A DNA stretch of 64,000 nucleotides, taken from NCBI RefSeq assembly GCF_900215435.1, contig NZ_OCMY01000001.1, positions 310,001 through 374,000 on the forward strand, given 5' to 3'. Position 1 is the stretch's first letter. Every line of letters starts with the position of its first letter. Source of the DNA: Candidatus Pantoea floridensis (GTDB lineage Bacteria; Pseudomonadota; Gammaproteobacteria; Enterobacterales; Enterobacteriaceae). Positions 25,262 through 34,133 of the stretch are shown piece by piece. The notes below the pieces were generated by a model, which saw nothing but the letters and a program-made list of their open reading frames with translations, made no database searches and was not told the origin of the DNA. The position numbers were made by a program, and so were the translations under genes.

Positions 25262-26587
25262 ATGGCGAGTTCCTGGTTCCCCCGCTGGCAGAAAAAGTCA
25301 GCCTTGACCGATGATGGGCTGATCGCGCCGGATGAAACGCTGCCGTTGGCGCAGACGGTCATCCTTGGCCTGCAGCATGCTGTGGCAATGTTTGGCGCAA
25401 CGGTATTGATGCCGTTGCTAATGGGACTTGACCCCAATCTGGCGATTCTGGTTTCCGGTATCGGTACGCTGCTGTTTTTTGTCGTCACTGGCGGTCGCGT
25501 ACCCAGCTATCTCGGCTCCAGCGCGGCGTTTGTGGGCGTGATTATTGCGGTAACCGGCTTTAACGGCCAGGGACTCAATCCCAATCTGGCGCTGGCGCTC
25601 GGTGGCGTAATCGCCTGCGGCGCGCTCTATACGCTGATTGGTCTGGTGGTGATGAAAGTCGGCACCGGCTGGATAGAACGCCTGATGCCGCCGGTGGTGA
25701 CCGGTGCGGTGGTAATGGCAATTGGCCTCAATCTGGCACCGATTGCGGTACACGGCGTATCCGGCTCGATGTTCGACAGCTGGATGGCGGTGATGACGGT
25801 GCTGTGCATTGGGCTGGTGGCGGTGTTTACGCGCGGCATGATTCAGCGCCTGCTGATTCTGGTAGGGCTGATTGTAGCGTGGGCGATCTACACGCTGCTG
25901 ACCAACGTGCTGGGTTTCGGCAAACCGGTGGATTTTAGCGGTCTCGCCAATGCGGCGTGGTTTGGTCTGCCGCATACCACCGCGCCGATCTTTGATATGC
26001 AGGCCATCGTGATGATTGCGCCCATAGCGATTATTCTGGTGGCGGAAAATCTTGGACACATCAAAGCCGTGGCAGGCATGACCGGGCGCAACCTCGATCC
26101 GTGGATGGGCCGCGCATTCGTCGGCGATGGATTAGCAACCATGCTATCCGGCTCGATGGGCGGCAGTGGCGTGACGACGTATGCCGAAAATATCGGCGTG
26201 ATGGCGGTGACCAAAGTCTACTCGACCTTAGCTTTCGTCGCGGCGGCGGTGATTGCGCTGGTGCTCGGCTTTTCACCAAAATTTGGCGCGTTGATTCACA
26301 CCATTCCCGGTCCGGTGATTGGCGGCGCATCGATTGTGGTGTTTGGTTTGATTGCGGTAGCAGGGGCGCGTATTTGGGTGCAGAACCACGTCGACTTCAA
26401 TCAGAACGGCAATTTGATCATGGTGGCGACCACGCTGGTGTTGGGTGCCGGTGATTTTGCGCTGAAGATTGGTAGCTTCACTATTGGCGGTATTGGCACC
26501 GCGACCTTTGGTGCCATCATTCTTAACGCGATTTTGCAACGACGCGGCGCCGCATTGGCGAACCAGGCGGCACGGCAACATCCTTAA
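25262..26587 (+). CDS. rutG: Pyrimidine permease RutG
   Basis: RutG is a nucleobase:cation symporter of the NCS2 (UraA-like) family, bringing uracil and perhaps thymine into the cell. The 441-residue protein has about 12-14 helices and the family core (LGLQHAVAMFGATVLMPLLM, PSYLGSSAAF, then VAENLGHIKAVAGMTGRN with its conserved Glu). The start is the ATG at 25262, with GGAG six bases upstream; another ATG two codons earlier touches the Shine-Dalgarno. It is the last gene of the rut operon. Its stop overlaps the stop of the convergent DMT exporter gene by 4 bp. Confidence 0.95.
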   Translation: MASSWFPRWQKKSALTDDGLIAPDETLPLAQTVILGLQHAVAMFGATVLMPLLMGLDPNLAILVSGIGTLLFFVVTGGRVPSYLGSSAAFVGVIIAVTGFNGQGLNPNLALALGGVIACGALYTLIGLVVMKVGTGWIERLMPPVVTGAVVMAIGLNLAPIAVHGVSGSMFDSWMAVMTVLCIGLVAVFTRGMIQRLLILVGLIVAWAIYTLLTNVLGFGKPVDFSGLANAAWFGLPHTTAPIFDMQAIVMIAPIAIILVAENLGHIKAVAGMTGRNLDPWMGRAFVGDGLATMLSGSMGGSGVTTYAENIGVMAVTKVYSTLAFVAAAVIALVLGFSPKFGALIHTIPGPVIGGASIVVFGLIAVAGARIWVQNHVDFNQNGNLIMVATTLVLGAGDFALKIGSFTIGGIGTATFGAIILNAILQRRGAALANQAARQHP

Positions 26588-27498
26588 GGTTCGAGCGGTG
26601 CCTCATCGGGCACCGCTCTCTTCCGACGGATACGCAGCTCGCTGACGATGACCCCGCACACAATCAGTGCCGCGCCCAGCAGCGCAGCGGCAGGCAAACG
26701 CTCCCCTGCGATACGTCCTACTACGCCCGCCCAAACCGGCTCCCCGGCATAAATCACCGTAGCACGCGTTGGCGATACGCTACGCTGCGCCCAGTTCATC
26801 GTCACCTGGATTAATGCGCTGGCCGCACCTAAGCCCAGCGCGCTGAGCAGCAGTGGCATTGACATGGCAGGAACCGATTCACCATTCGGGACCATCAAGA
26901 CGAAGGCACAGGCGGATGCAACCATCAGCTGGATCAGCGTCACCCGACGTACATCGACTTGTCCGGCATAGCGGCTAATCAGGATGATCTCGGCTGCGAT
27001 AGCCAGCGTGCTGAGTAAGGTGGCGATTTCACCTGCATTTAACGTCAGGCTACCATCCTGCGGACCGGCTACCAGCACCAGACCGGTAAATGCCAGTAAA
27101 ATCCCCAGCCACGCCATCAACCCCGGTGGACGACGCAGGAACACCCACTGCAACAGCGGCACCACCGGCACATACAGCGCGGTGAGAAACGCCGATTGAC
27201 TACTGGAGATGGTCTGCATGCCCCAGGTTTGCAGCCCATAGCCGCCGGCAATCGCCACACCGATCAGCGCGCCAGCTTTAATTTCCAGCCAGGTGACCTG
27301 CTTAAGATAGCGACGGAAGAAAAACGCCAGCAGTAGCGAAGCCGTGGCAAAACGCAGCCCTACGAAGAAAAACGGACCGGAATGCGCCATCGCTCGATGC
27401 ACCACCAAAAAGGTGCCACCCCAAACCATGGTAATAAAAATGAGCACCAGCTCCTGACGCGAAATGCGTAAGCTGAAACGAGAGGATGAAACGGACAT
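26584..27498 (-). CDS. DMT/EamA-family exporter
   Basis: A 304-residue inner-membrane protein with ten hydrophobic helices and two EamA repeats. The first repeat starts LIFITMVWGGTFLVVHRAM (the W-G-x-x-F motif of the family) and the second near residue 155. Members export amino acids or metabolites; no substrate can be assigned. I start at the ATG at 27496-27498 (MSVSSSRF) where the longer open frame has no sense. Convergent with rutG, with overlapping stop codons and no terminator hairpin, so the two transcripts overlap at their ends. Confidence 0.82.
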   Translation of the reverse strand: MSVSSSRFSLRISRQELVLIFITMVWGGTFLVVHRAMAHSGPFFFVGLRFATASLLLAFFFRRYLKQVTWLEIKAGALIGVAIAGGYGLQTWGMQTISSSQSAFLTALYVPVVPLLQWVFLRRPPGLMAWLGILLAFTGLVLVAGPQDGSLTLNAGEIATLLSTLAIAAEIILISRYAGQVDVRRVTLIQLMVASACAFVLMVPNGESVPAMSMPLLLSALGLGAASALIQVTMNWAQRSVSPTRATVIYAGEPVWAGVVGRIAGERLPAAALLGAALIVCGVIVSELRIRRKRAVPDEAPLEP

Positions 27499-27608
27499 AA
27501 CGCACCAAAAGAGTGAATTGGCGGTCAGTTTGCTTAGAGAGAATGGAAATTGCAATGATTGTTACCGCCGGGCTAACCCGGCGGTTGGGGGAATGGTGAA
27601 CAGACGCG

Positions 27609-27773
27609 CTATTTTTTGCTGCGACTGCGTCCCCCCTTTTCACCTGCTTCAGAGGCGCGTTGCGGGTCGTTTCTAAAATTACCCCCGCTGTTTTTGCCGC
27701 CTTTACGACCTGCCTCTGCGGCTCTTTCACGATCTTCTGCGAAATTGCCTGATCCTCCACGATGTTGCGCCAT
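27609..27773 (-). CDS. ymdF: KGG-repeat stress protein YmdF
   Basis: A 54-residue basic, Gly-rich protein with the con-10/KGG repeat (AGRKGGKNSGGNF and AGEKGGRSRSKK). It is close to E. coli YmdF and YciG, which are general stress proteins under RpoS. Of two adjacent ATG codons I take the second (27771-27773), which lies five or six bases after GGAGG and matches the family start MAQHRGGSGNFAEDRER. In E. coli ymdF also lies between rutG and wrbA. Biochemical role is unknown. Confidence 0.93.
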   Translation of the reverse strand: MAQHRGGSGNFAEDRERAAEAGRKGGKNSGGNFRNDPQRASEAGEKGGRSRSKK

Positions 27774-28068
27774 CATTTCCTCCAGGATTGAGCATTCAGG
27801 TTGAGGACTTTTCACAATGCCGCTGCGAAAAGCAGGGTGAGGATATACCGCTCACCTGTTTAAAGAATAGCCAATAGCATGATATATCCCGCCCCGTATT
27901 CATACTTTGAAACACATAATTCACTCATTTATCTGCTAAAAGCCAAATTTACCGCCGCGTTACAAGCAGTTAGACGCGCATTATTGGCGTCTGGTCATCC
28001 TCTGTACAGCAGCCTACGCAGGCTCTTCTATACTTCTGAGTACTCATCACCCCAGCAGGATGAAAACA

Positions 28069-28668
28069 ATGGCAAAAATTTTAGTGCTCTACTATTCGAT
28101 GTACGGACACATTGAAACCATGGCGCAGGCCGTGGCGGAAGGCGCAAAGCGCGTAAGCGGTGCAGACGTTACCATTCTACGCGTGCCGGAAAGTATGGAC
28201 GCGGAGCGTTTTGCCCAGGTTGGCGGCAAAGTCAATCAGGCGGCTCGTGAAGCTGTGCCGGAAGATCTAACGCAGTACGATGCCATTATCGTTGGCACCC
28301 CTACTCGCTTCGGCAATATGGCGGGTCAGATGCGCAATTTCTGGGACCGCACCGGTGGGCTGTGGGCCTCGGGCGCACTGTACGGCAAAATCGCCAGCGT
28401 CTTCGCCTCAACAGGCACTGGCGGCGGACAGGAACAAACCATCACCTCGGTGTGGACCACCCTTGCCCACCACGGCATGGTTATTGTTCCCATCGGCTAT
28501 GGCACCAAAGAACTTTTTGACATCTCGCACGTGCGTGGTGGCACGCCTTATGGCGCGACCACACTTGCCGGCGGAGATGGATCACGTCAACCCTCGGCGG
28601 AAGAATTAGATATAGCCCGTTACCAGGGCCAACACGTCGCCGAACTGGCGGTAAAGCTGCAAGGATAA
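28069..28668 (+). CDS. wrbA: NAD(P)H:quinone oxidoreductase WrbA
   Basis: WrbA is a tetrameric FMN enzyme that reduces quinones by two electrons, protecting against oxidative stress; in E. coli it is under RpoS. The 199-residue flavodoxin-like protein carries the FMN site ([11 protein letters not shown] near the N-terminus, then [17 protein letters not shown] and [11 protein letters not shown]). The ATG at 28069 is eight bases after AGGA. yccJ follows 21 bases after the stop on the same strand, as in E. coli. Confidence 0.96.
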   Translation: MAKILVLYYSMYGHIETMAQAVAEGAKRVSGADVTILRVPESMDAERFAQVGGKVNQAAREAVPEDLTQYDAIIVGTPTRFGNMAGQMRNFWDRTGGLWASGALYGKIASVFASTGTGGGQEQTITSVWTTLAHHGMVIVPIGYGTKELFDISHVRGGTPYGATTLAGGDGSRQPSAEELDIARYQGQHVAELAVKLQG

Positions 28669-28689
28669 AATCCACAACAGGAGACTTTT

Positions 28690-28920
28690 ATGACAACAGA
28701 ACAGTCGAAAGAGCATCACGTGGGCGAATGGGCTTCGCTGCGCCATACATCGCGCGAAATTGCTGAAGCCATTTTTGAGGTAGCCAACTACGACGAACGT
28801 TTGGCAGAGCAGATCTGGAGTCAGCAAGGCAGTGATGACGTGCTGATTCGCGCTTTCAAAAAGACCGACCAGGATGTTCTGACCTGGGACGACAAAACCG
28901 TTGAGCGCAAAAACGTTTGA
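28690..28920 (+). CDS. yccJ: Small conserved protein YccJ
   Basis: A 76-residue acidic protein found next to wrbA in enterobacteria. It resembles E. coli YccJ throughout ([20 protein letters not shown], then the C-terminal motif VERKNV). It has no membrane or known catalytic motif and no established function. A GGAG site lies eight bases before the ATG. A predicted aldehyde dehydrogenase gene follows after 56 bases, which is not the E. coli neighbour. Confidence 0.92.
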   Translation: MTTEQSKEHHVGEWASLRHTSREIAEAIFEVANYDERLAEQIWSQQGSDDVLIRAFKKTDQDVLTWDDKTVERKNV

Positions 28921-28976
28921 ATTCTGGGCGGGCAATGTCCCGCCTTCGTTATCTTTACATCTCCAGGGAGTCCTGT

Positions 28977-30350
28977 ATGTCAGCCTATCAAAGTATCAAT
29001 CCGGCCAACAACCAACTGTTAAAAGCGTGGAACGAGCACGATGATGCCTATGCACAGCAGGCACTGAAAACCGCTGATGAGCTTTTTCATTCCGCGTGGA
29101 GCAAAGGCGATATTCAGCCCCGGCTGCAGGTATTGCATCGTTTAGCCGATTTGATCGATCAACGCGCTGAAGAACTCGCCACGATTGCCAGTAAAGAGAT
29201 GGGCAAACTTATTGGGCAGAGCCGCGGGGAAGTGAAAATCTGTTCACAGATCGCCCGCTACTACGCCGAACATGCCGCCACGTTTTTACAGCCGCAGCCC
29301 TATCAAAGTGATGTCGGTGACGCCTGGCTTGAATATCATCCGATTGGTGTGATTGTTGCCGTCGAACCGTGGAATTTTCCTTATTACCAGCTGATGCGTG
29401 TACTGGCACCGAATCTGGCGCTGGGTAACCCGGTGCTGGCGAAACATGCCAACATTGTGCCGCACTGCGCTGATGTGTTTGAGAAACTGGTAGCCGAAGC
29501 CGGAGCACCTCAAGGTGCCTGGACTAACCTGTTTATCTCTACCGATCAGGTGGCGGATTTGATTGCCGACCATCGCGTACAAGGCGTGGCGCTAACCGGC
29601 TCCGAACGTGCTGGCAGCGCGGTAGCTGAGCAAGCGGGTAAACACCTGAAAAAATCAACGCTTGAACTGGGCGGTAACGATGTGTTCGTGGTGCTGGACG
29701 ATGCCGATATTGATGAAGCGGTTCGCCAGGGCGCACAGGGCCGCCTCAGCAACTGCGGCCAGGTGTGTACTGCGGCCAAACGCTTTATTCTGCATGAGAA
29801 AATTGCTGACACCTTTATGGCGAAATTCAGCGCCGCCCTGCAATCCGCCACGCCGGGTGACCCGCTGGATGAGAAAACCACGCTGGGTCCACTTTCCTCG
29901 AAAGATGCGCGCGAGCGCCTGGTAAAACAGGTGGATGACGCGGTGAAACATGGCGCGCGCGTAGAGTTTGGCGGCCGTGCGATTGAAGGTGTTGGCTGTT
30001 ATTACCAGCCCACGGTCCTTACTGGGTTAACACCGGAAAATCCAGCTTACTATCAAGAGTTCTTTGGTCCAGTGGCCCAAGTGTATGTTGTGGCAGACGA
30101 TCGCGCTGCGGTAGCGCTGGCTAATGACTCTAATTACGGCCTCGGGGGTTCAGTGTGGACGAAGGACATCACCCGCGGCCGTAAAATGGCCTCACAAATT
30201 GAAACCGGCATGGTATTCATCAATTCACAGAGTGATACCTCTGCCGAGCTACCATTTGGCGGGGTAAAACGTTCAGGCTATGGACGCGAACTGTCAGATC
30301 TAGGCATCAAAGAGTTTGCCAACCAAAAGCTGGTGGTCGTGGCTGGCTAG
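28977..30350 (+). CDS. NAD(P)-dependent semialdehyde dehydrogenase (Sad/GabD-like)
   Basis: A cytoplasmic aldehyde dehydrogenase of 457 residues, resembling succinate-semialdehyde dehydrogenases of the Sad (YneI) and GabD type. The catalytic features are present: WNFPYYQ for the N-terminal cofactor pocket, Glu in LELGGND, Cys in SNCGQVCTAAKRF, and FGPVAQVYV, FGGVKRSGYGREL near the end. The ATG at 28977 follows CAGGGAG; codons upstream belong to yccJ. It lies just beyond yccJ and may be read with wrbA-yccJ. Substrate identity, for example succinic or malonic semialdehyde, is not given by sequence. Confidence 0.85.
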   Translation: MSAYQSINPANNQLLKAWNEHDDAYAQQALKTADELFHSAWSKGDIQPRLQVLHRLADLIDQRAEELATIASKEMGKLIGQSRGEVKICSQIARYYAEHAATFLQPQPYQSDVGDAWLEYHPIGVIVAVEPWNFPYYQLMRVLAPNLALGNPVLAKHANIVPHCADVFEKLVAEAGAPQGAWTNLFISTDQVADLIADHRVQGVALTGSERAGSAVAEQAGKHLKKSTLELGGNDVFVVLDDADIDEAVRQGAQGRLSNCGQVCTAAKRFILHEKIADTFMAKFSAALQSATPGDPLDEKTTLGPLSSKDARERLVKQVDDAVKHGARVEFGGRAIEGVGCYYQPTVLTGLTPENPAYYQEFFGPVAQVYVVADDRAAVALANDSNYGLGGSVWTKDITRGRKMASQIETGMVFINSQSDTSAELPFGGVKRSGYGRELSDLGIKEFANQKLVVVAG

Positions 30351-30362
30351 ATTAATCAGCAT

Positions 30363-30392
30363 AAAAAACCCCGCCGAGGCGGGGTTTTCTTT
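30363..30392 (+). terminator. Bidirectional terminator between the dehydrogenase gene and agp
   Basis: CCCCGCC-GA-GGCGGGG flanked by A6 and T4 runs forms a strong intrinsic terminator between converging genes. It stands about 12 bases after the stop of the dehydrogenase gene and 11 bases beyond the agp stop codon. Confidence 0.9.
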
Positions 30393-30403
30393 TGGTATCA
30401 ACT

Positions 30404-31999
30404 TTAGTTACTGGTTGTCGGTGCCGGTTTGGCTGGTTCTGCCGGCTTGGCTGGCGTCGCATCCGCTTGTGCTTTCTGCGCTGCGGCGGCATCGGCTTTA
30501 GCTTTGTCATCCGCCGCTTTTTGTGCAGTGGCTTTCTCTGCTTTAGCCTTATCGTCAGCTGCTTTATCGGCTTTCACTTTTTCTTCTGCCGCTTTGGCCT
30601 CAGCTGCTTTTTGTGCCGCTTCTTTATCCGCCGCCGCTTTGTCTGCTGCTGCTTTGTCAGCCGCGGCCTGATCTTTCTGCTTCGCGTCATCATTAGCAGC
30701 TGCTGGTGCAGGCTGTTCCGCCGGCGCTGGGGCCGCAGCGGGTTGCAGCGGTGTACCTTGCAGTGCACCATTCAATGCGCCAGAGAATTGATCCCAGCTG
30801 CAATAGCCGTTGGCATCCGTTTCACAACCTGCCAGTTGTAGCGTGACACGCTTTGGTGGATTCTTCAGGCTCAACACATCGGCATCGCGCAGCTGATCGG
30901 CGGTTTGATACACGTACTCAATTTTCAGCAGATCTTTATTGTTTTTCGCATCGTGCCAACGCTCAAACACAACCTGACCGCCAATTGGCGTTTTCTCATC
31001 GTTGCCCGGCAGCTCATAGGGCTTCACCTGCAGCGCGCTGAGTAAAGAGGCAATGTTGGAATCATGCCCAACCATCAGCGTCACTTTGGGCGCATTGGCT
31101 TTGTCCTGATCGACTAACTGGCTGCGGATATAATCCACCAGCGGTGCGGCCACTTCGCGCGCCACTTCAGGGGAGGCAAATAGCGCATCCTGATAACCGT
31201 TTTTGATCGCCGCCAGCTCTTTCCACTGCTCAGGTGTTTTAATCTGTCCCCACGCCACCTGATCGGCCGGGAAGCCTTCGTAATATTGCAGCGTGAACGC
31301 ATCCACCAGCGAATTGCCGACCTTCAGCGGTCCATTCACGTTGGGCTCTTTACCGTTATCTGCGCTGAAAGTGTTATCACCGCTGCTCAAATCACACTGC
31401 TTTTTGCCATTACAGGCCGGTGCAGATTTGTAATCAACGATTTTTTCCAGGCGCTGGAAAGCCGGCTTAAGCGCCAGTTTTTCATTCGCGGCTGTCATCG
31501 CCGCCAGCGCTTTCTTATTGAACTCATCGCTGCCGTCGGTAACCACGGGATTGAAGATAGGATCCATGGTGCCCATCGCATCCTGATGCGTAACCGCGAT
31601 GTCACATCCAGGGAAAGCGCCGGTGATAAAGTACTGCGCGGTAGCAACAGTGCGCTGTAGGCTGTTAGCGTATACAAAGACATTGCTGCTATCTGGGCAC
31701 GTGCCATTCTGTACCAGGCCCTGCTGCGCCAGCCACTGACGGGTGTAATTACCCATGTAAACTTCCAGCACGCCACCTTTGGTGGTTAACTCACCACCCG
31801 CAACATCCCATTGCGGCCAGCTTTTTTTAGTGGATTGCTCCAGCACGCTACCGTTATTCGCTAACGGTGCACGCAGATTATGACGGCTTAACATCAGCAC
31901 CTGCTGGAGTTGCATATCTCCATCCGCAGCGTAGGCGGACATGCCCATCGGGAGCGCAGCGATAACTGACAACGCGCAAAGACTCAGTTTCTTGATCAT
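30404..31999 (-). CDS. agp: Periplasmic glucose-1-phosphatase with a TolA-like tail
   Basis: Agp is a histidine acid phosphatase of the periplasm that takes phosphate from glucose-1-phosphate and can act on phytate. A signal peptide ends near AYAA (residue about 25). The active site [13 protein letters not shown] (phospho-His) and the partner motif MVGHDSN are both present, and the body follows E. coli Agp. The E. coli protein is 413 residues; this one is 531. The extra 112 or so residues after about 419 are an Ala/Pro linker and then a long Ala/Lys/Asp/Glu-rich segment ([20 protein letters not shown]...) like the helical domain II of TolA, ending in Pro-rich residues. I start at the ATG at 31997-31999 with AGGCACA upstream. 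Confidence 0.92.
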   Translation of the reverse strand: MIKKLSLCALSVIAALPMGMSAYAADGDMQLQQVLMLSRHNLRAPLANNGSVLEQSTKKSWPQWDVAGGELTTKGGVLEVYMGNYTRQWLAQQGLVQNGTCPDSSNVFVYANSLQRTVATAQYFITGAFPGCDIAVTHQDAMGTMDPIFNPVVTDGSDEFNKKALAAMTAANEKLALKPAFQRLEKIVDYKSAPACNGKKQCDLSSGDNTFSADNGKEPNVNGPLKVGNSLVDAFTLQYYEGFPADQVAWGQIKTPEQWKELAAIKNGYQDALFASPEVAREVAAPLVDYIRSQLVDQDKANAPKVTLMVGHDSNIASLLSALQVKPYELPGNDEKTPIGGQVVFERWHDAKNNKDLLKIEYVYQTADQLRDADVLSLKNPPKRVTLQLAGCETDANGYCSWDQFSGALNGALQGTPLQPAAAPAPAEQPAPAAANDDAKQKDQAAADKAAADKAAADKEAAQKAAEAKAAEEKVKADKAADDKAKAEKATAQKAADDKAKADAAAAQKAQADATPAKPAEPAKPAPTTSN

Positions 32000-32222
32000 T
32001 GTGCCTATTCCATAATTCATCAGTGAAACACTCTGGCTTTCAAACGATTAGCTCGCCAAAGAGCGAATTACCGCACAGTGTAACCCAGCTTGCATCGGAA
32101 AATCGCCAGATGTTTGCAAAAACCGTGAATGGAATATAGCAGTAAACGCGCGTGCCGTCGGGCAACGGCAGCAGATTGAAAAGCAACGCGATGTTTTTCG
32201 GAATCTATGAACGCAGAAAAGC

Positions 32223-32245
32223 AAAAAGCCCGCATTGCTGCGGGC
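32223..32245 (-). terminator. Terminator after the tandem tRNA-Ser genes
   Basis: On the minus strand GCCCGCA and TGCGGGC form a stem followed by TTTTTGC. It lies 11 bases beyond the CCA end of the second tRNA. Confidence 0.85.
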
Positions 32246-32255
32246 TTCTTTAATA

Positions 32256-32343
32256 TGGCGGAGGGACAGAGATTCGAACTCTGGGATGGTTTCCCATCGA
32301 CGGTTTTCAAGACCGTTGCCTTAAGCCACTCGGCCATCCCTCC
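32256..32343 (-). tRNA. serT: tRNA-Ser (anticodon UGA), downstream copy
   Basis: An 88-base class II tRNA beginning GGAGGGATGGCCGAG on the minus strand. The anticodon loop CTTGAAA gives TGA. A long variable arm and encoded CCA are present. Its acceptor stem is GGAGGGA/TCCCTCC. In E. coli one serT lies at this position. Confidence 0.95.
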
Positions 32344-32380
32344 GGATTGTTTTTTTGTTGCGTCACTCTGCAAGAGTGAG

Positions 32381-32468
32381 TGGCGGAGAGACAGAGATTC
32401 GAACTCTGGGATGGTTTCCCATCGACGGTTTTCAAGACCGTTGCCTTAAGCCACTCGGCCATCTCTCC
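32381..32468 (-). tRNA. serT: tRNA-Ser (anticodon UGA), upstream copy
   Basis: An 88-base tRNA identical to its neighbour over the D, anticodon, variable and T arms. The acceptor stem differs by one compensated pair (GGAGAGA/TCTCTCC). The two lie 37 bases apart behind one promoter. Confidence 0.95.
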
Positions 32469-32480
32469 GCAACGAGGCGC

Positions 32481-32509
32481 ACTATAAACACCCCCCCGAT
32501 AGATGTAAA
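32481..32509 (-). promoter_or_regulatory. Promoter of the tRNA-Ser pair
   Basis: On the minus strand TTTACA (32504-32509) and TATAGT (32481-32486) stand 17 bases apart. The GC-rich segment GCGCC following the -10 is a discriminator of the stringently controlled type. Confidence 0.8.
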
Positions 32510-32690
32510 GCCCGTATTGAATCGTTCGGCTGAAAAACAGCCAAATTCTATTTTTTCGGCGTCAAATTCGCCATTCTGCTCAGTGAAACAGCAATTTATC
32601 GCGTAAAGATGGGTAAAACGCCTTTTCTCTCTTTGAGACGCTGCGTATCCTCTTGCCATATTTGGTGTTTCTCTCTTTAAGGAGCGCGTG

Positions 32691-33344
32691 ATGGAAAGAG
32701 TTATTAGCTCGTCGCAGCAGTCGTTAATCAGCACCCACAAAGTGCTGCGCAATACTTATCTCCTGCTCGGCTTTACGCTGGCATTCTCTGCAGTGACCGC
32801 CACGCTCAGTACGGTGTTTGCCCTGCCTTCACCGGGCTTAATTCTGATGCTGGTTGGTTTTTATGGCTTGATGTTCCTGACGCATCGCCTGGCCAACAGC
32901 CCAGCAGGTATTCTCGCGGCCTTCGCCTTCACCGGTTTCCTCGGTTACTGCCTTGGCCCGATCCTCAGCTCGTTCCTTACCGCAGGCATGGGTGATGTGA
33001 TTGCCATGGCGCTGGGGGGTACCGCGCTGGTGTTCTTCGGTTGCTCGGCCTATGTGCTGACGACCCGCCGCGATATGTCTTTTCTCGGCGGCATGATGAT
33101 GGCGGGCTTTGTGGTACTGCTGGTAGCCGTGGTTGCCAACATTTTCCTGCAGCTGCCTGCGCTGCATCTGGCCATTAGCGCCCTGTTCATCCTGTTCTCT
33201 GCTGGGGCCATCCTATGGGAAACCAGCAACATTATTCAGGGTGGCGAAACCAACTATATTCGCGCGACCGTGAGCCTGTATGTATCGCTGTACAATATCT
33301 TTGTTAGCCTGTTGAGCCTGTTGGGCTTCGCTAACCGCGATTAA
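32691..33344 (+). CDS. yccA: Bax-inhibitor-1-family protein YccA
   Basis: YccA is a seven-helix inner-membrane protein that binds and modulates the FtsH protease in E. coli and protects SecY when translocation jams. The 217-residue protein matches E. coli YccA ([20 protein letters not shown], then [12 protein letters not shown] and [19 protein letters not shown]). The ATG at 32691 is chosen because AAGGAG lies six bases before it; a GTG one codon earlier is too close. A hairpin ends the gene at 33363-33386. Confidence 0.95.
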   Translation: MERVISSSQQSLISTHKVLRNTYLLLGFTLAFSAVTATLSTVFALPSPGLILMLVGFYGLMFLTHRLANSPAGILAAFAFTGFLGYCLGPILSSFLTAGMGDVIAMALGGTALVFFGCSAYVLTTRRDMSFLGGMMMAGFVVLLVAVVANIFLQLPALHLAISALFILFSAGAILWETSNIIQGGETNYIRATVSLYVSLYNIFVSLLSLLGFANRD

Positions 33345-33362
33345 ATTAACGCAACGGTTGTT

Positions 33363-33386
33363 AAACCCCGCTTCGGCGGGGTTTTT
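33363..33386 (+). terminator. Terminator after yccA
   Basis: AAACCCCGC-TTC-GGCGGGGTTTTT is a classic intrinsic terminator 19 bases past the stop codon. Confidence 0.9.
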
Positions 33387-33442
33387 GCTTTTTGTGGCCG
33401 GGCGAACTTACAATGTGTCGATTAACGTAATGAGGAACAACT

Positions 33443-33769
33443 GTGATTTTTGCCGGTAAAGAGATTGCCACTGACGCGGAAGGCTATTTGAAAAATAGCG
33501 CGGACTGGAGCGAGCCGCTCGCCGCCGCTATTGCGGAGCAGGAAGCGATCGTGATGAGTGAAGCACATTGGGAAGTTGTGCACTTTGTCAGGGCGTTTTA
33601 TCAGGAATTTAATACCTCACCCGCAGTGCGCATGCTGGTAAAGGCTATGGCGCAAAAATATGGCGAGGAGAAAGGTAACAGCCGCTACCTGTTCCGCCTG
33701 TTTCCGGAAGGTCCAGCAAAACAAGCCACCAAAATCGCGGGATTGCCAAAACCGGCTAAGTGCCTGTAA
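33443..33769 (+). CDS. tusE: Sulfurtransferase TusE
   Basis: TusE passes sulfur from the TusBCD complex to MnmA for 2-thiolation of the wobble uridine in tRNA for Lys, Glu and Gln. The 108-residue DsrC-family protein keeps the conserved C-terminal Cys (KPAKCL) that carries the persulfide and the core [20 protein letters not shown]. It begins with GTG (33443), seven bases after AGGAA. The stop is immediately next to the stop of the convergent acylphosphatase gene. Confidence 0.96.
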   Translation: MIFAGKEIATDAEGYLKNSADWSEPLAAAIAEQEAIVMSEAHWEVVHFVRAFYQEFNTSPAVRMLVKAMAQKYGEEKGNSRYLFRLFPEGPAKQATKIAGLPKPAKCL

Positions 33770-34048
33770 TCAACCGGTAGTAAAACGGGTGGGGTGCTCT
33801 GTCGGCTGATGCGGCTCCACCAGCACTTTATCCACGCGCGCGCTGCGCGGCCCACCTGCTTTTAACCAGCTGATTAATGCATCGACCTGCTGCGCTTCAC
33901 CGGCAGCCAAAACCTCAACGCTGCCATCCGCCAGATTGCGTGCATAGCCGTTAACATTCAATGCCCTGGCCTGGGTTTGTGTGTGATAACGAAATCCCAC
34001 GCCCTGCACGATGCCATGCACCCAAATTTTACAGCATGTGGTTGCCAT
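33770..34048 (-). CDS. yccX: Acylphosphatase YccX
   Basis: A 92-residue acylphosphatase that hydrolyses carboxyl-phosphate bonds such as acetyl phosphate. Arg20 in the phosphate loop ([10 protein letters not shown]) and Asn38 ([12 protein letters not shown]) are the catalytic pair. It faces tusE, and both genes end at adjacent bases. The promoter must lie between it and the divergent rlmI. Confidence 0.95.
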   Translation of the reverse strand: MATTCCKIWVHGIVQGVGFRYHTQTQARALNVNGYARNLADGSVEVLAAGEAQQVDALISWLKAGGPRSARVDKVLVEPHQPTEHPTRFTTG

Positions 34049-34133
34049 TACGTTCTCCCCTCACCTTGCGTTGCAATTTGCCGCCATCCGCCGGAAAATG
34101 GCGCCTCATTTTTTCAGGTAAGCATAGCAAACT

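Noticed and set aside
25418..26059. 213-codon open frame on the - strand
   Set aside because: Antisense to rutG; His/Gln/Arg-rich product typical of reversed membrane-protein codons.
30429..30841. Ala/Ser-rich + strand frames and a possible DNA repeat array
   Set aside because: The short repeats are codons of the Ala/Lys-rich tail of Agp; the opposite frames are shadows. No CRISPR-like spacing.
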